The position numbers and the translations under genes are program-made. From positions 140,089-204,088 of the forward strand of contig NZ_LDTB01000010.1 of NCBI RefSeq assembly GCF_001476895.1: 64,000 nt of DNA, written 5' to 3'. The stretch is from Sphingomonas endophytica. GTDB taxonomy: Bacteria > Pseudomonadota > Alphaproteobacteria > Sphingomonadales > Sphingomonadaceae. Each line of letters opens with the position of its first letter. Within the stretch, counting starts at the first letter, position 1. Below, in pieces: positions 8,034-17,883 of this stretch. The notes below the pieces were generated by a model. The model saw only the letters and a list, made by a program, of their open reading frames with translations. It was not told the origin of the DNA and did not search any database.

Positions 8034-8387
8034 CTATCGGCGCCGCCGCACGATCTCGCAGCCGACACGGGCGTCGGGGAAGACGTCGGGCTTCATCGAG
8101 CGCACTCTTACCTCGCGGACGCGCGGATCAGCGAGGCACAGTGCCGCGACGCGCTCGACCAGCGTCTCCTGCAACGCGAAGCCCCCGCCCGCCGCGAGCG
8201 CATGGATGCCGTCGCGGATGCCGTCGTAATCGAGCACTTCGGCGATATCGTCCGCCTCGGGCGTCCGGCCATAAGCCACGGTGAGGTGCACCGACAGCAG
8301 CACCCGCTGCGGTGTCGCCTCATGCGGGTGGATGCCGAGGCGCATCGCGACCGCCAGATCGTCGAGGATGATCGTGTATTCAGCCAT
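8034..8387 (-). CDS. folB: Dihydroneopterin aldolase / epimerase family protein (FolB/FolX)
   Basis: A 117-residue tunnelling-fold protein. GIHPHEATPQRV (residues 18-29) holds the Glu that binds the pterin, LDYDGI the active-site Tyr, and MKPDVFPDA a Lys near the C-terminus as in FolB. FolB cleaves 7,8-dihydroneopterin to 6-hydroxymethyl-dihydropterin in folate synthesis. FolX instead epimerises the triphosphate on the way to monapterin. The sequence alone does not decide, and the neighbouring pteridine reductase makes FolX-like use possible. Its ATG overlaps the end of the SDR gene by 8 bases. Confidence 0.85.
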   Translation of the reverse strand: MAEYTIILDDLAVAMRLGIHPHEATPQRVLLSVHLTVAYGRTPEADDIAEVLDYDGIRDGIHALAAGGGFALQETLVERVAALCLADPRVREVRVRSMKPDVFPDARVGCEIVRRRR

Positions 8388-9111
8388 CGCTGCGGCCCTC
8401 GAACATCACGTCGCGGTCGCGCTTCACGAATCGCTGACCGCTGTCGACGTACAGATTCTGTCCGGTCACGCTGCGCGCCTCCAGCAGATAGACGACCGCC
8501 GCCGCCACCTGGTTCGCGCCCACCGGACGGCGGAGCAGATTGGCGCGCGCCACGGCATCGAACTCGGCGTCGCTCTGGTCGCCGCTGGGCAATGTCAGGC
8601 CGGGCGAGACCGCGTTGACCCGGATGCGCGGCGCAAACGCCTGCGCCATCAGCACCGTCGCGCTGGCGAGCGCGGCCTTGGTCAGCGTGTAGCTGTAGAA
8701 ATCGGGATTGGGATTGGCGAGCTTCTGATCGAGCAGGTTGACGATCGCACCGTCGCGTCCCTGCCCCGCCAGCGCGGCGGCGAGCAGCGACGGCGCGACG
8801 ACGTTGACCGCGTGGAGCCGCGCCGCCAGCGCGGCATCGGGCGCGGCGGGCACGTCATATTCGAACAGCGAGGCGCTGTTGACCAGACCGTCGACTGGCC
8901 CGCCCGCGCAGGCCCGCGCGAACAGCGCCGGCACGTCCGACGGATCGGCGAGATCGCCCGCGACGCACTCCCCGCCCAGTTCCGCCGCCAGCGCCTCGGC
9001 CTCCGCGCGCGACCGGCCGTAATGGATTACCGGGACATGCCCGGCCGCGGCGACCGCACGCGCGATCGCCGCGCCGAGCCGTCTGGCCGCCCCGGTCACC
9101 AGCACGCGCAT
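8380..9111 (-). CDS. SDR family pteridine reductase (PTR1/FolM-like)
   Basis: A 243-residue Rossmann-fold reductase. The nucleotide motif TGAARRLG (6-13) has the TGxxxRxG form of pteridine reductases rather than the classical TGxxxGxG. The active site reads Asp128 (NLLDQK), then Tyr141 and Lys145 (YTLTK). The Asp-Tyr spacing of 13 equals Asp181-Tyr194 of Leishmania PTR1, where classical SDRs have Ser. It should use NADPH to reduce dihydropterins or dihydrofolate. It lies between folE (5 bases upstream) and the FolB-like gene, which supports the pterin role. Confidence 0.85.
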   Translation of the reverse strand: MRVLVTGAARRLGAAIARAVAAAGHVPVIHYGRSRAEAEALAAELGGECVAGDLADPSDVPALFARACAGGPVDGLVNSASLFEYDVPAAPDAALAARLHAVNVVAPSLLAAALAGQGRDGAIVNLLDQKLANPNPDFYSYTLTKAALASATVLMAQAFAPRIRVNAVSPGLTLPSGDQSDAEFDAVARANLLRRPVGANQVAAAVVYLLEARSVTGQNLYVDSGQRFVKRDRDVMFEGRSDG

Positions 9112-9116
9112 CGCGC

Positions 9117-9743
9117 TCAGGCCATGCCCATCAGCGACAGCACTTCCTTGCGGCTGCGGTCGTCGTCGCGGAAGACGCCCATCATCCGGCTGGTCACCAT
9201 GCCGACGCCGGAGGTGCGGACGCCGCGCGCGGTCATGCACGCATGGCTCGCCTCGATCACCACCGCGACGCCCAGCGGTTTCAGCCCGTGCCAGATGCAG
9301 TCGGCGACCTCGGCGGTCAGCCGTTCCTGCACCTGCAACCGCCGGGCATAGCCGTGGAGCACGCGCGCCAGTTTCGAGATGCCGACGACATGGTTGCGCG
9401 GCAGATAGGCGATATGCGCCTTGCCGATGATCGGCGCCATGTGATGCTCGCAATGCGACTGGAACGGAATGTCCTTGAGCAACACGATCTCGTCATAGCC
9501 GCCGACTTCCTCGAACACGCGCGACAGATGCACGCCGGGATCCTCGCCGTAACCGGCGCAATATTCCTTCCAGGCGCGCGCCACGCGGCGGGGCGTATCG
9601 ACCAATCCCTCGCGCGTCGGATCGTCTCCGGCCCAGCGCAGCAGCGTGCGGACCGCCTCCGCCACCTCGTCGGGCACCGCGATCTTGCCGTCCGCCGCCA
9701 CCAGATCGCCGTCGTCGGGCGTGCCCTGACCCTTGTCGCTCAT
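9117..9743 (-). CDS. folE: GTP cyclohydrolase I (FolE1)
   Basis: A 208-residue enzyme that opens GTP to 7,8-dihydroneopterin triphosphate, the first step of folate and pterin synthesis. [18 protein letters not shown] carries the zinc Cys and His, and the second zinc Cys is in [10 protein letters not shown]. The start chosen is the ATG at 9743 ([11 protein letters not shown]), with GGGGACTGGG before it. It leads a three-gene operon with the pteridine reductase and FolB-like genes. The N-terminal 30 residues are variable and acidic. Confidence 0.96.
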   Translation of the reverse strand: MSDKGQGTPDDGDLVAADGKIAVPDEVAEAVRTLLRWAGDDPTREGLVDTPRRVARAWKEYCAGYGEDPGVHLSRVFEEVGGYDEIVLLKDIPFQSHCEHHMAPIIGKAHIAYLPRNHVVGISKLARVLHGYARRLQVQERLTAEVADCIWHGLKPLGVAVVIEASHACMTARGVRTSGVGMVTSRMMGVFRDDDRSRKEVLSLMGMA

Positions 9744-9845
9744 CCCAGTCCCCGTTCGTGTCGCGCGTGGCTGTAGCACGAATTGATACGGCGCAACCCC
9801 GAACCTGTCCTGCGGGTTGCACCTCGACACAACAGGAGACGGACG

Positions 9846-10052
9846 ATGGCAAGCGATCTGAAGAAGGGCGACGAGGTGACCTGGAAGTCGCATGGCGGCA
9901 CCGCGCACGGCACGGTGGAGAAGAAGCTGACCTCCGAAACCTCGATCAAGGGTCACAAGGTCAAGGCGACGAAGGACGAGCCGCAATATCTGGTAGAGAG
10001 TGACAATGGCGGAAAGGCAGCGCACAAGCGCGCCGCGCTCAAGAAGGCGTGA
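9846..10052 (+). CDS. DUF2945 / HVA1-type TUDOR domain protein
   Basis: A 68-residue, very Lys-rich protein with the family pattern [22 protein letters not shown], then [24 protein letters not shown]. It has a good Shine-Dalgarno (AGGAGACGG). The fold is a small beta barrel of the TUDOR type. Related bacterial genes are of unknown function, and the HVA1 name comes from fungi. It is divergent from folE and 46 bases ahead of the SWIB gene, probably in one transcript. Confidence 0.85.
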   Translation: MASDLKKGDEVTWKSHGGTAHGTVEKKLTSETSIKGHKVKATKDEPQYLVESDNGGKAAHKRAALKKA

Positions 10053-10098
10053 TTCCGCGAAGGCCGAGTACGCGGCCGGTGCAACAGGAAGGAATGGA

Positions 10099-10359
10099 AT
10101 GGCTACCACGACCAAGACCGGCGGCATCCATGCCCCCGTTCAGCCCTCGGCCGAGCTGGGTGCGATCGTCGGCAACGAGAAGCTGCCGCGCAGCCAGGTC
10201 ATCAGCAAGGTGTGGGACTATATCAAGTCGAACAACCTGCAAAACCCGGAAAACAAGCGGGAAATCCTGGCCGACGACAAGCTGAAGAAGGTGTTCGGCA
10301 AGGACAAGTGCACGATGTTCGAGATGAACAAGTACATCTCGCAGCACGTCAAGGCCTGA
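10099..10359 (+). CDS. SWIB/MDM2 domain-containing protein
   Basis: An 86-residue protein that is almost only the SWIB domain: [39 protein letters not shown], then [18 protein letters not shown] domains occur in eukaryotic SWI/SNF remodelling complexes and, fused to topoisomerase, in chlamydiae. Free short forms are common in alphaproteobacteria and plastids and may bind DNA. The start is the ATG at 10099 after AGGAAGGAATGG. The gene follows DUF2945, another eukaryote-like small domain. Confidence 0.93.
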   Translation: MATTTKTGGIHAPVQPSAELGAIVGNEKLPRSQVISKVWDYIKSNNLQNPENKREILADDKLKKVFGKDKCTMFEMNKYISQHVKA

Positions 10360-10367
10360 CCCCGCGA

Positions 10368-10437
10368 GGCTGCCGGCGCGCCGTGACGGCCCCGGCAGCC
10401 AGCGGTCCGCGCGCCGCCGCCCAGAACCGGCGGCGCG
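10368..10437. terminator. Two hairpins between the converging SWIB and pncB genes
   Basis: GGCTGCCGG (10368-10376) pairs with CCGGCAGCC (10392-10400), and CGCGCCGCCG (10410-10419) with CGGCGGCGCG (10428-10437). T-runs are short (TCGTT), so efficiency is uncertain. The site fits a two-way terminator. Confidence 0.5.
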
Positions 10438-10476
10438 TCGTTCCGGGTGCGAATCGGTTGGGCGCCGGGCCGGTGG

Positions 10477-11781
10477 TCAGACTTCCACCGCCGCCGCCTG
10501 ACGCCCCGCCGCCCCGAACACGCGCAGATAGCGTTCGATTTCGGCCGGCTCGCCGGTCGCCTTGGCCGGATTGTCGGACAGCTTCACCGCCGGGCGCCCG
10601 TCGGCGCTGATCACCTTGCAGACCAGCGAGATCGGCTCCAGCCCCGCCGCGCCGTCCGGGTCGCAGCCGCGAAAGTCGTTGGTCAGGTTCGTGCCCCAGC
10701 CGAAGCTGGTCCGCACCCGGCCATGAAAGTGACGGTAGGTTTCGGCGATCGAGGCGACATCCATGCCGTCGGAAAAGATCAGCAGCTTCTCGCACGGGTC
10801 GCGGTCGTGCGCGCGCCACCAGTCGATGATCCGCTCGCCCGCCGCGATCGGCGGTGCGCTGTCGGGGCGGAAGCCCGTCCAGTCCGCCACCCAGTCGGGC
10901 GCGTCGCGCAGAAAGGCGGCGGTGCCGAACGCGTCGGGTAGCGCGATCAGCAGGTTGCCGCCATAGGCCTGCCGCCATTCGTCGAGCACCCGGTAGGGCG
11001 CCGCCGCCAGCGCGGCATCGTCGGGTGCCAGCGCGGCGGCGACCATCGGCAGTTCGTGCGCGTTGGTGCCGATCGCCTCCAGATCGTGGTCCATCGCCAG
11101 CAGCACGTTGGACGTGCCGATGAAGCGCGCGCCCAGCCCCTCCTTCAGCGCCTCGACGCACCAGCGTTGCCAGAGAAAGCCGTGGCGGCGGCGCGTGCCG
11201 AAGTCCGACAGCGCCAGATCGGGCAGCGCGCGCAGCCGCTCGACCTTCTCCCACAATTTCGCCTTGGCGCGCGCGTACAGCACATCCAGCGTGAAGCGCC
11301 CCTTGCCGCGCAACGCAGCCCGCGCGCGCAGTTCGTTGACGATCGCCAGCGCCGGAATCTCCCACATCGTCGTGTCGGTCCACGCCCCGGCAAAGCGCAG
11401 CTCATACTGACCGTCGACGCGGCGCAGTTCATAGTCGGGCAGCTGGAAGTCGGCGAGCCACGCCAGGAAATCCGGCGCGAACATTCGCGCCTCGCCGTAG
11501 AAGCTGTTGCCCGCCAGCCAGATCAGCTCCTTCTTGGTGAAGCGCAGGCCCCGCGCATGGTCGAGTTGCGCGCGCAGTTCGCCCTCGTCGATCACCTCCG
11601 CCAGCCGCACGGTGCGCGTGCGGTTTATGAGCGCGAAGGTTGCCTGCGTGGTCGGATGCCGCCGCCAGATCAGCTGGAGCATCAGCAGCTTGTAGAAGTC
11701 GGTATCCAGCAGGCTGCGCACGATCGGGTCGAGCCGCCAGCCGTGATCCCAGGTGCGCGTCGCGATATCGGTATAGACCAT
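10477..11781 (-). CDS. pncB: Nicotinate phosphoribosyltransferase
   Basis: A 434-residue NAD salvage enzyme that makes nicotinate mononucleotide from nicotinate and PRPP with ATP hydrolysis. [14 protein letters not shown] near the N-terminus, [20 protein letters not shown] and GTSNVLLA in the middle, and [11 protein letters not shown] are family signatures. The His of TRRRHGF is the one that is phosphorylated. Length is normal. The Hsp70-like gene ends 6 bases upstream, so the two share a transcript. Confidence 0.97.
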   Translation of the reverse strand: MVYTDIATRTWDHGWRLDPIVRSLLDTDFYKLLMLQLIWRRHPTTQATFALINRTRTVRLAEVIDEGELRAQLDHARGLRFTKKELIWLAGNSFYGEARMFAPDFLAWLADFQLPDYELRRVDGQYELRFAGAWTDTTMWEIPALAIVNELRARAALRGKGRFTLDVLYARAKAKLWEKVERLRALPDLALSDFGTRRRHGFLWQRWCVEALKEGLGARFIGTSNVLLAMDHDLEAIGTNAHELPMVAAALAPDDAALAAAPYRVLDEWRQAYGGNLLIALPDAFGTAAFLRDAPDWVADWTGFRPDSAPPIAAGERIIDWWRAHDRDPCEKLLIFSDGMDVASIAETYRHFHGRVRTSFGWGTNLTNDFRGCDPDGAAGLEPISLVCKVISADGRPAVKLSDNPAKATGEPAEIERYLRVFGAAGRQAAAVEV

Positions 11782-11787
11782 CGGCGC

Positions 11788-13155
11788 TCACGCCTCCCAG
11801 GGGGTGATGTCCGGCTCCGCCCCGATCAGCGCGAGGCCGTGCGCGATCGAGGTCAGCTCGCCGCCGGTCGCGATCCGATCCTCGCCGAAGCGGCGGAAGA
11901 ACAAGGCGCGGATCGCCGGGATCAGCGACGATCCGCCGGTCAGGAACACGCGATCGATCGCCTCCGCCGCCACGCCCGCGCGCGCCAGCGCGGTATCGAG
12001 TGCCGTCTCGATCCGCGCCAGATCATCGGCGATCCAGCGCTCGAAATCGGCGCGCGCCACCTCCGCCTCGATCCGCACCCCGCCGCCGTCGAAGGTGAAG
12101 GGCGCATGATCCGCCCCCGACAGGGCGCGCTTCAATTTGCCGACCGCGTCATAGAGCGGAAAGCCCTGCTCATGCTCGATCAGCGCGATCATCCGCCCGA
12201 TCGCCGCCGGGTCCAGCGCGTCGCGTTGCAGCTTGCGCAGTTCCTCCAGCGTCTTGCGGTTGCGCATCAGCGCCAGCCGCGACCAGTCCGCGACGTCGGT
12301 GAAATAGCCGCCCGGTATCTCCAGCACCTTGCCGAACGAACGATACCGACCGCCCTTGCCGAGCATCGGAAGCACCAGTTGCGTGACGATCCGCTGGTCG
12401 AAACGGTCGCCCGCGATCCCGACACCGCCCGACGCCAGCGGCACGCAGCGCCGCGCCGCGCCCGGTTCGGCGACGCGCACCAGCGAGAAGTCGGTCGTGC
12501 CGCCGCCGAAATCCGCGACCAGGATCGTCGCCGGCTCGGTCAGGCGCGTGGCGAAGCTGTGCGCCGCGCCCAGCGGCTCATAGACGTAGTGCACCTCCGC
12601 GCCGAACTCGCGCAGCATCAGGTCGTAGCGTTCGCGCGCCAGCGCCGGATCGGGGCGCGCCCCCGCATATTCGACCGGACGCCCGACGACCACGCGCCGA
12701 GGCCGATCATCGAGCTGCCCGCCGGCGTGCCGCACCAGCTTCTGCAACAGCAGCCGCCCGAAATCCTCGAACCGGAACGGCTTGTTGAAGATCATCGCCC
12801 GCTCGAACAGCGGGCTGGCGGCCACGGTCTTGAACGACTGGACGAAGCGGCTGTCGAGCGGCGCGTCGAGATATTCGGCGATCGCCCATGGCCCCGCCTC
12901 ATGCGCGACGCCGTTCCAGCCGCGCTCATCCTCCCAGAAGCACAGCGCCGAACGAAAGACAGCGCCGGTCGCCTCGTCACCCGCGAACTCGATCAACCGT
13001 GCCTCGCCGTCGCCGCCATCCGCCCGCGCGACCACGGTATTGGTGGTGCCGAAATCCAGCCCGAGCGCCGAAATGTCCGCTGCGCCTGCCACGCTCTGCT
13101 CCGTCGCTTCAGGAAAGGGACGGACGCCTATGGCATCGCGGACGGGGCGCGGCAA
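11788..13155 (-). CDS. Hsp70 family protein, YegD-like
   Basis: A protein of 455 residues (434 if started at the GTG at 13092, which has GGAG 6 bases upstream). The actin-like ATPase motifs of Hsp70 are present: GLDFGTTNTVVA, VADFGGGTTDFSLV and VFLTGGSSLIPAIR. The protein stops after the nucleotide-binding half, with no full substrate-binding domain, as in YegD. Partners and clients are unknown. It is translated just ahead of pncB. Confidence 0.9.
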   Translation of the reverse strand: MPRPVRDAIGVRPFPEATEQSVAGAADISALGLDFGTTNTVVARADGGDGEARLIEFAGDEATGAVFRSALCFWEDERGWNGVAHEAGPWAIAEYLDAPLDSRFVQSFKTVAASPLFERAMIFNKPFRFEDFGRLLLQKLVRHAGGQLDDRPRRVVVGRPVEYAGARPDPALARERYDLMLREFGAEVHYVYEPLGAAHSFATRLTEPATILVADFGGGTTDFSLVRVAEPGAARRCVPLASGGVGIAGDRFDQRIVTQLVLPMLGKGGRYRSFGKVLEIPGGYFTDVADWSRLALMRNRKTLEELRKLQRDALDPAAIGRMIALIEHEQGFPLYDAVGKLKRALSGADHAPFTFDGGGVRIEAEVARADFERWIADDLARIETALDTALARAGVAAEAIDRVFLTGGSSLIPAIRALFFRRFGEDRIATGGELTSIAHGLALIGAEPDITPWEA

Positions 13156-13249
13156 TGGACCGGGCGATCCTGATCCAGCTTCATCGGTCCGCCATTGGCG
13201 GTGGCGGCCGGCGTGGCTAAATCCGCACCCGACCCCACGGAGATCATCG

Positions 13250-14326
<1,077 letters not shown>

Positions 14327-14327
14327 G

Positions 14328-15362
14328 ATGGCGCCGATCGGGGTCGGGCTGATCGGCTTCGGCCTGGCCGGCGCGCGGCTGCACGCGCCGGTCATCGCCG
14401 CCGTCGCGGGATTGCGGATCGCGGCGATCATGACCTCGCGGGTTGCGGAAGCGCAAGCGGCCTTCCCCGATGCGGCGGTGGTCGCCGCACCGGACGCGCT
14501 GCTGACGCGCGACGATGTGGAACTGGTGGTGGTCGCCAGCCCGAACCCCAGTCATGCGCCGCTCGCCCGCGCGGCGCTGGCAGCCGGAAAACATGTCGTG
14601 GTCGACAAGCCGTTCGTCACCGATCCGGCCGATGGCGACGCGCTGATCGCGGACGCCCGCGCGGCGGGGCGGGTGCTGAGCGTCTATCACAACCGGCGCT
14701 GGGACGCCGATTTCCTGACCGTGCGCGAACTGCTGGCAAGCGGACGGCTGGGCGAGATCGCCCTGGCGGAATTCTGCTGGGACCGCCTGCGCCCCGCGAT
14801 CAAGCCGGGCTGGCGCGAGGAGCCGGGTGACGGCAGCGGCGTACTCGCCGATCTCGCGCCGCACATGATCGACCAGATGCTGGCGCTGTTCGGCATGCCC
14901 GACACCGTGGCCGCCGATATCGTCCGCCAGCGCGCGGCGGCACGGGTGGACGATTATTTCGACCTGACCTTCCGTTACGGCACGCGGCGGGTGCGGATCG
15001 CCTCGTCGACGCTGGTCGCCGCACCGCGCCCGCGCTTTGCGCTGCACGGGGAAAACGGCAGCTTCGTCAAGCACGGCATCGACCCGCAGGAGGCGATGTT
15101 GCGGGCAGGCGGGCTGGACCCGGCGACCTTCGGTGTCGAGGCGGCATCGGCCTGGGGCGTGCTGACCGATGCGGACGGGCAGGCGCGGGCGATCCCGTCG
15201 GCGCGCGGCGACTGGCGCGGCTTCTACCGCGCGATGATCGCCGCGATCCGCACCGCCGCCCCGCCCCCGGTCGACCCCGCGGACGCACTCGCCGGCCTGC
15301 GGCTGATCGCCCATGCGCGCGCGGCGGCGGATACCGGATTGCGGGTGTGCGCGACCGCCTAG
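14328..15362 (+). CDS. Gfo/Idh/MocA family oxidoreductase
   Basis: A 344-residue NAD(P)-dependent dehydrogenase. The N-terminal Rossmann motif is GLIGFGLAGARLHAP, and VVDKPF (about residue 100) replaces the usual EKP. The C-terminal half has the GFO-type beta sheet with DLAPHMIDQMLALFG holding the likely active-site His. The substrate, probably a sugar or inositol, cannot be told. It is translationally coupled to the aldo/keto reductase, which suggests a joint carbohydrate pathway. Confidence 0.93.
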   Translation: MAPIGVGLIGFGLAGARLHAPVIAAVAGLRIAAIMTSRVAEAQAAFPDAAVVAAPDALLTRDDVELVVVASPNPSHAPLARAALAAGKHVVVDKPFVTDPADGDALIADARAAGRVLSVYHNRRWDADFLTVRELLASGRLGEIALAEFCWDRLRPAIKPGWREEPGDGSGVLADLAPHMIDQMLALFGMPDTVAADIVRQRAAARVDDYFDLTFRYGTRRVRIASSTLVAAPRPRFALHGENGSFVKHGIDPQEAMLRAGGLDPATFGVEAASAWGVLTDADGQARAIPSARGDWRGFYRAMIAAIRTAAPPPVDPADALAGLRLIAHARAAADTGLRVCATA

Positions 15363-15369
15363 CGACGGC

Positions 15370-15446
15370 TGGTGCCCCCGGCGAGATTCGAACTCACGAC
15401 CTGCGGTTTAGGAAACCGTCGCTCTATCCTGCTGAGCTACGGGGGC
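15370..15446 (-). tRNA. tRNA-Arg (anticodon CCT)
   Basis: Read on the minus strand, the 77 bases fold as a tRNA: acceptor stem GCCCCCG/CGGGGGC, D arm GCTC...GAGC, anticodon loop TTCCTAA, T arm with GTTCGAATC, and an encoded CCA end. The anticodon CCT reads the AGG Arg codon, which is rare in GC-rich alphaproteobacteria. The anticodon stem has one A-C mismatch at its base (27-43). Confidence 0.96.
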
Positions 15447-15456
15447 ACGGGCGGTT

Positions 15457-15485
15457 TTCCTAGGTTTGCGGAAGCCGGCGGTCAA
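15457..15485 (-). promoter_or_regulatory. Sigma-70 promoter of tRNA-Arg
   Basis: On the minus strand TTGACC (15485-15480) and TAGGAA (15462-15457) are separated by exactly 17 bases. The -10 ends 10 bases before the first base of the tRNA, which leaves room for a start point and a very short leader. Confidence 0.65.
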
Positions 15486-15842
15486 CGCCGATCGCGGACA
15501 CCGGGAGCGCGCCCGGCGCGATATTCGCCGTTCCTGACGCATGTCATTTGATAAGCGCCACCAAGTGTGCGCTAATATCCGAATGGTCGGGTGGCGCGTG
15601 TCGATCGCGGCGGCGCTACCCCGTCGAGAGGGAGGCGGAAGGACGCATGGAACGTTGTCGCGGAACGTTCCCCGAAGACGACGAAACGCCCGCAGCGGGC
15701 GCGTCGTCCGCGCCATTTCCCGCCCCCACGTCGCCCGGCGCGTGCGCGTCGGGTGCTGGATGCCCGATCGGGTCGCACCGTCGGCACGCCTTTCAGGGAT
15801 TTGCCGGCGCATGACGTGACGATGGTTCGAGGGGGACAAGAC

Positions 15843-15944
15843 ATGATCGTCGATCGCCGCATTCCGACCACATCCGCCTCGGCGGGCTCCGGCCTGACCT
15901 CCATGGGGCGGCCCCGCCGCGTTCCACCAGCGGTGCGGGCATGA
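15843..15944 (+). CDS. Possible 33-residue leader peptide before the kinase gene
   Basis: An ATG with a strong Shine-Dalgarno (GAGGGGGACAAGAC) opens a frame of 33 residues that is basic and Ser/Thr-rich. Its TGA overlaps the ATG of the kinase gene (ATGA). The kinase ATG itself has no clear ribosome site, so translation of this frame may load ribosomes onto it. It could instead be chance in GC-rich DNA. From 15486 to 15842 I see no gene, only a GGAACGTT direct repeat. Confidence 0.35.
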   Translation: MIVDRRIPTTSASAGSGLTSMGRPRRVPPAVRA

Positions 15945-16939
15945 CGACGCTGCGCCGTGACGCCGACGCGCGCGCCGGGGGTTTTCCGACCGGCGCCGCG
16001 CTCACCGCCTTCAACGACAGCTACCGCGACACGCCCGCGCGCCTGTGGGATGCGTTCAGCGTCGCGGCCAGCGCCGGCTGCGGCGCCAGCGCGGCGGGGG
16101 TCGTGCTCGGCCCCTTCCAGAGCCGGCGGGGGCAGACCGGGCCGGTCGATGTGCTGAGCGACGGGGACATCATGTTCCTGCACCAGGGCCTGCACCGCAC
16201 GCCCGGGCTGGTGAGCTGGACCCCGACCGGCGCGCGCCGTCATGTCGCGGCGACCGCGATCGGCGAGGATCCGGACATCGGCTTCCTGTGGATCATGGAG
16301 CCGGGCGACGGACTGGGCGACACCGCCTTGTCCACATTGCGCGCCCTGGGCGTGTTCGCGACGCTGCTCTACCGGCTGGACGCCGCGCGCGGACAGGGCG
16401 CGTTGCTGCTGGAGGCGGAGCGCCACCGACAGCGCCGCGACCTGCGGTTGCTGGGCGAACGGCTGCATGACGACGGCGGCGCGGCGCTCGCCGCCGCCCG
16501 GGTGGCGGCGTTGGCCGGCGCACGCACCGATCGGGGCGACTTCGCGACGCGCTGGGAGGCGGCGCTCGCCGGACTGGCGGCGCAGATCGACGAGCGCCGC
16601 GTCGCCTTGTGCGTGGTCTGCGAACAGCCGGTATCGGACGTGCCGGAGCCGTGCGCGACGATCGTGCTGCTCGCGCTGGACGAGTTGGTCGCCAATGCGA
16701 TCCGCCACGCCTTTCCCGATAGCCGACAGGGCACGATCGCGGTGCGGCTGGACGGCGCCCCCGGCGTGCTGCGACTGGAGGTGGGCAACGACGGTGTTCC
16801 GCCCGCCGCCGGAGGCACCGCGATGCGCGACGGCTCGGGGCTCGACATTCTGGCGCGGTTGTTGGCCGGGGTGCGGGGGCGGCTGTCGCTGACGTCCGAA
16901 CCGGGGACGACGACCTATGCCGCAGAGGTGCGGTGGTGA
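15941..16939 (+). CDS. Sensor histidine kinase-like protein (GAF-like domain, HWE/HisKA_2-type)
   Basis: A 332-residue soluble protein. The N-terminal 130 residues look like a GAF-type sensor. A helical dimerisation segment carries LLGERLHDDGGAAL with a candidate phospho-accepting His (about 176). The ATPase domain has the N box in LALDELVANAIRHAF and a glycine box in RDGSGLDILARLLAG. No membrane helix is seen, so the signal is cytoplasmic. Its end overlaps the start of the next gene, a LuxR-type regulator without a receiver domain, so the phosphotransfer partner is unclear. Confidence 0.8.
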   Translation: MTTLRRDADARAGGFPTGAALTAFNDSYRDTPARLWDAFSVAASAGCGASAAGVVLGPFQSRRGQTGPVDVLSDGDIMFLHQGLHRTPGLVSWTPTGARRHVAATAIGEDPDIGFLWIMEPGDGLGDTALSTLRALGVFATLLYRLDAARGQGALLLEAERHRQRRDLRLLGERLHDDGGAALAAARVAALAGARTDRGDFATRWEAALAGLAAQIDERRVALCVVCEQPVSDVPEPCATIVLLALDELVANAIRHAFPDSRQGTIAVRLDGAPGVLRLEVGNDGVPPAAGGTAMRDGSGLDILARLLAGVRGRLSLTSEPGTTTYAAEVRW

Positions 16940-17883
16940 TCGCGATCGACGATCGCCCCGCCGGCGTCCCTCACCCGCCTCCGCCGATGCCGGGCGACGA
17001 GGTCGCGGCGATCGCGGACGCGCTGGCGCTACTGCTGGGTGCGGCGGCGGTGAACGTCACCTGGGAAGCCGCCGGGAGCCAGCAGCCGCCGACGTCGTTC
17101 GGGCAGCCGGGCACCTCGCCCGCGCACGGCCTGGCGTCCAGCCTCACCGCCACCGGCGGCGGCCGATGCGTGACCGGCACGCTTTCCGCCACCGGTGGCA
17201 CCATCACCATCGACGCCCGCTTCGCCGACGAAGGCGCACCCGAGGGCGGCGGCGCCCCCGTTACCACGGCCGACATGCCGCCACTGACCCGCGCCCTGGC
17301 GGCGGCGATGGATCAGGCCGACGTCGCCGTGCTGCTGATCGACGGACACGCGCGACTGATGTTCGCCAACGCCGCCGCACGGGCGATACTCGACCGCGGC
17401 GGTGGTCTGCGCCGCGTTGGCGCGCATATCGCCGCCGCACGGCCGACCGATACGCTGCGCCTTCACGCCGCCATCGCGCGGGTGGTGGACGGCGCCAGCG
17501 ACAAGGAGCCGCCGGTGGCGATCACCCGCCCCGACCGTCGCCCGCTGCTGGTCGCGATCGTCGCCAGCGGCATCGCGTGCACGCACCCGGCGGAATGCGC
17601 GGCGATCGTCCATGTCGTCGATCCGGAGCAGGCGCCGCAGGTGTCGATCGAGCCGACCTGCCGCTTGTACGGCCTGTCGCCGGTCGAGGCCCGCCTCGCC
17701 TCGCTGCTGGCCGACGGCATCAGCCTGGCGGGGGCGGCGAAGGCGATGCACGTCCGTCCCCAGACCGCGCGCTCCTATCTGAAGCAGATCTTCCTGAAAA
17801 CCGACACCCACCGTCAGGCCGAGCTGGTATGGCTGCTGCTCAGGAGCGCGGTGCGCACGCCTCAGCCGAACAATGCGGCATAA
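16933..17883 (+). CDS. PAS domain LuxR-type transcriptional regulator
   Basis: About 316 residues. The start may be GTG 16933 or GTG 16936, the latter giving a GTGA overlap with the kinase stop. Residues 1-110 are Ala/Gly/Pro-rich with no clear fold. A PAS-like domain follows (AVLLIDGHARLMFANAAARAI, about 130-150). The LuxR/GerE DNA-binding domain is at the end (YGLSPVEARLASLLADGIS, then PQTARSYLKQIFLKT). The tail KTDTHRQAELVWLLL matches that of the regulator at 3.3-4.4 kb. Its 3' end overlaps the converging ArsC-like gene by 22 bases. Confidence 0.82.
   Translation: MVIAIDDRPAGVPHPPPPMPGDEVAAIADALALLLGAAAVNVTWEAAGSQQPPTSFGQPGTSPAHGLASSLTATGGGRCVTGTLSATGGTITIDARFADEGAPEGGGAPVTTADMPPLTRALAAAMDQADVAVLLIDGHARLMFANAAARAILDRGGGLRRVGAHIAAARPTDTLRLHAAIARVVDGASDKEPPVAITRPDRRPLLVAIVASGIACTHPAECAAIVHVVDPEQAPQVSIEPTCRLYGLSPVEARLASLLADGISLAGAAKAMHVRPQTARSYLKQIFLKTDTHRQAELVWLLLRSAVRTPQPNNAA

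Noticed and set aside
11056..13173. A 705-residue plus-strand frame opposite pncB and the Hsp70-like gene
   Set aside because: Composition is that of an antisense shadow. It crosses two real genes and their border.
15649..15671. GGAACGTT repeat taken as a general stress (EcfG) promoter
   Set aside because: The spacing from GGAAC to the next CGTT is 12 bases instead of the 16-17 needed. It remains an unexplained direct repeat.
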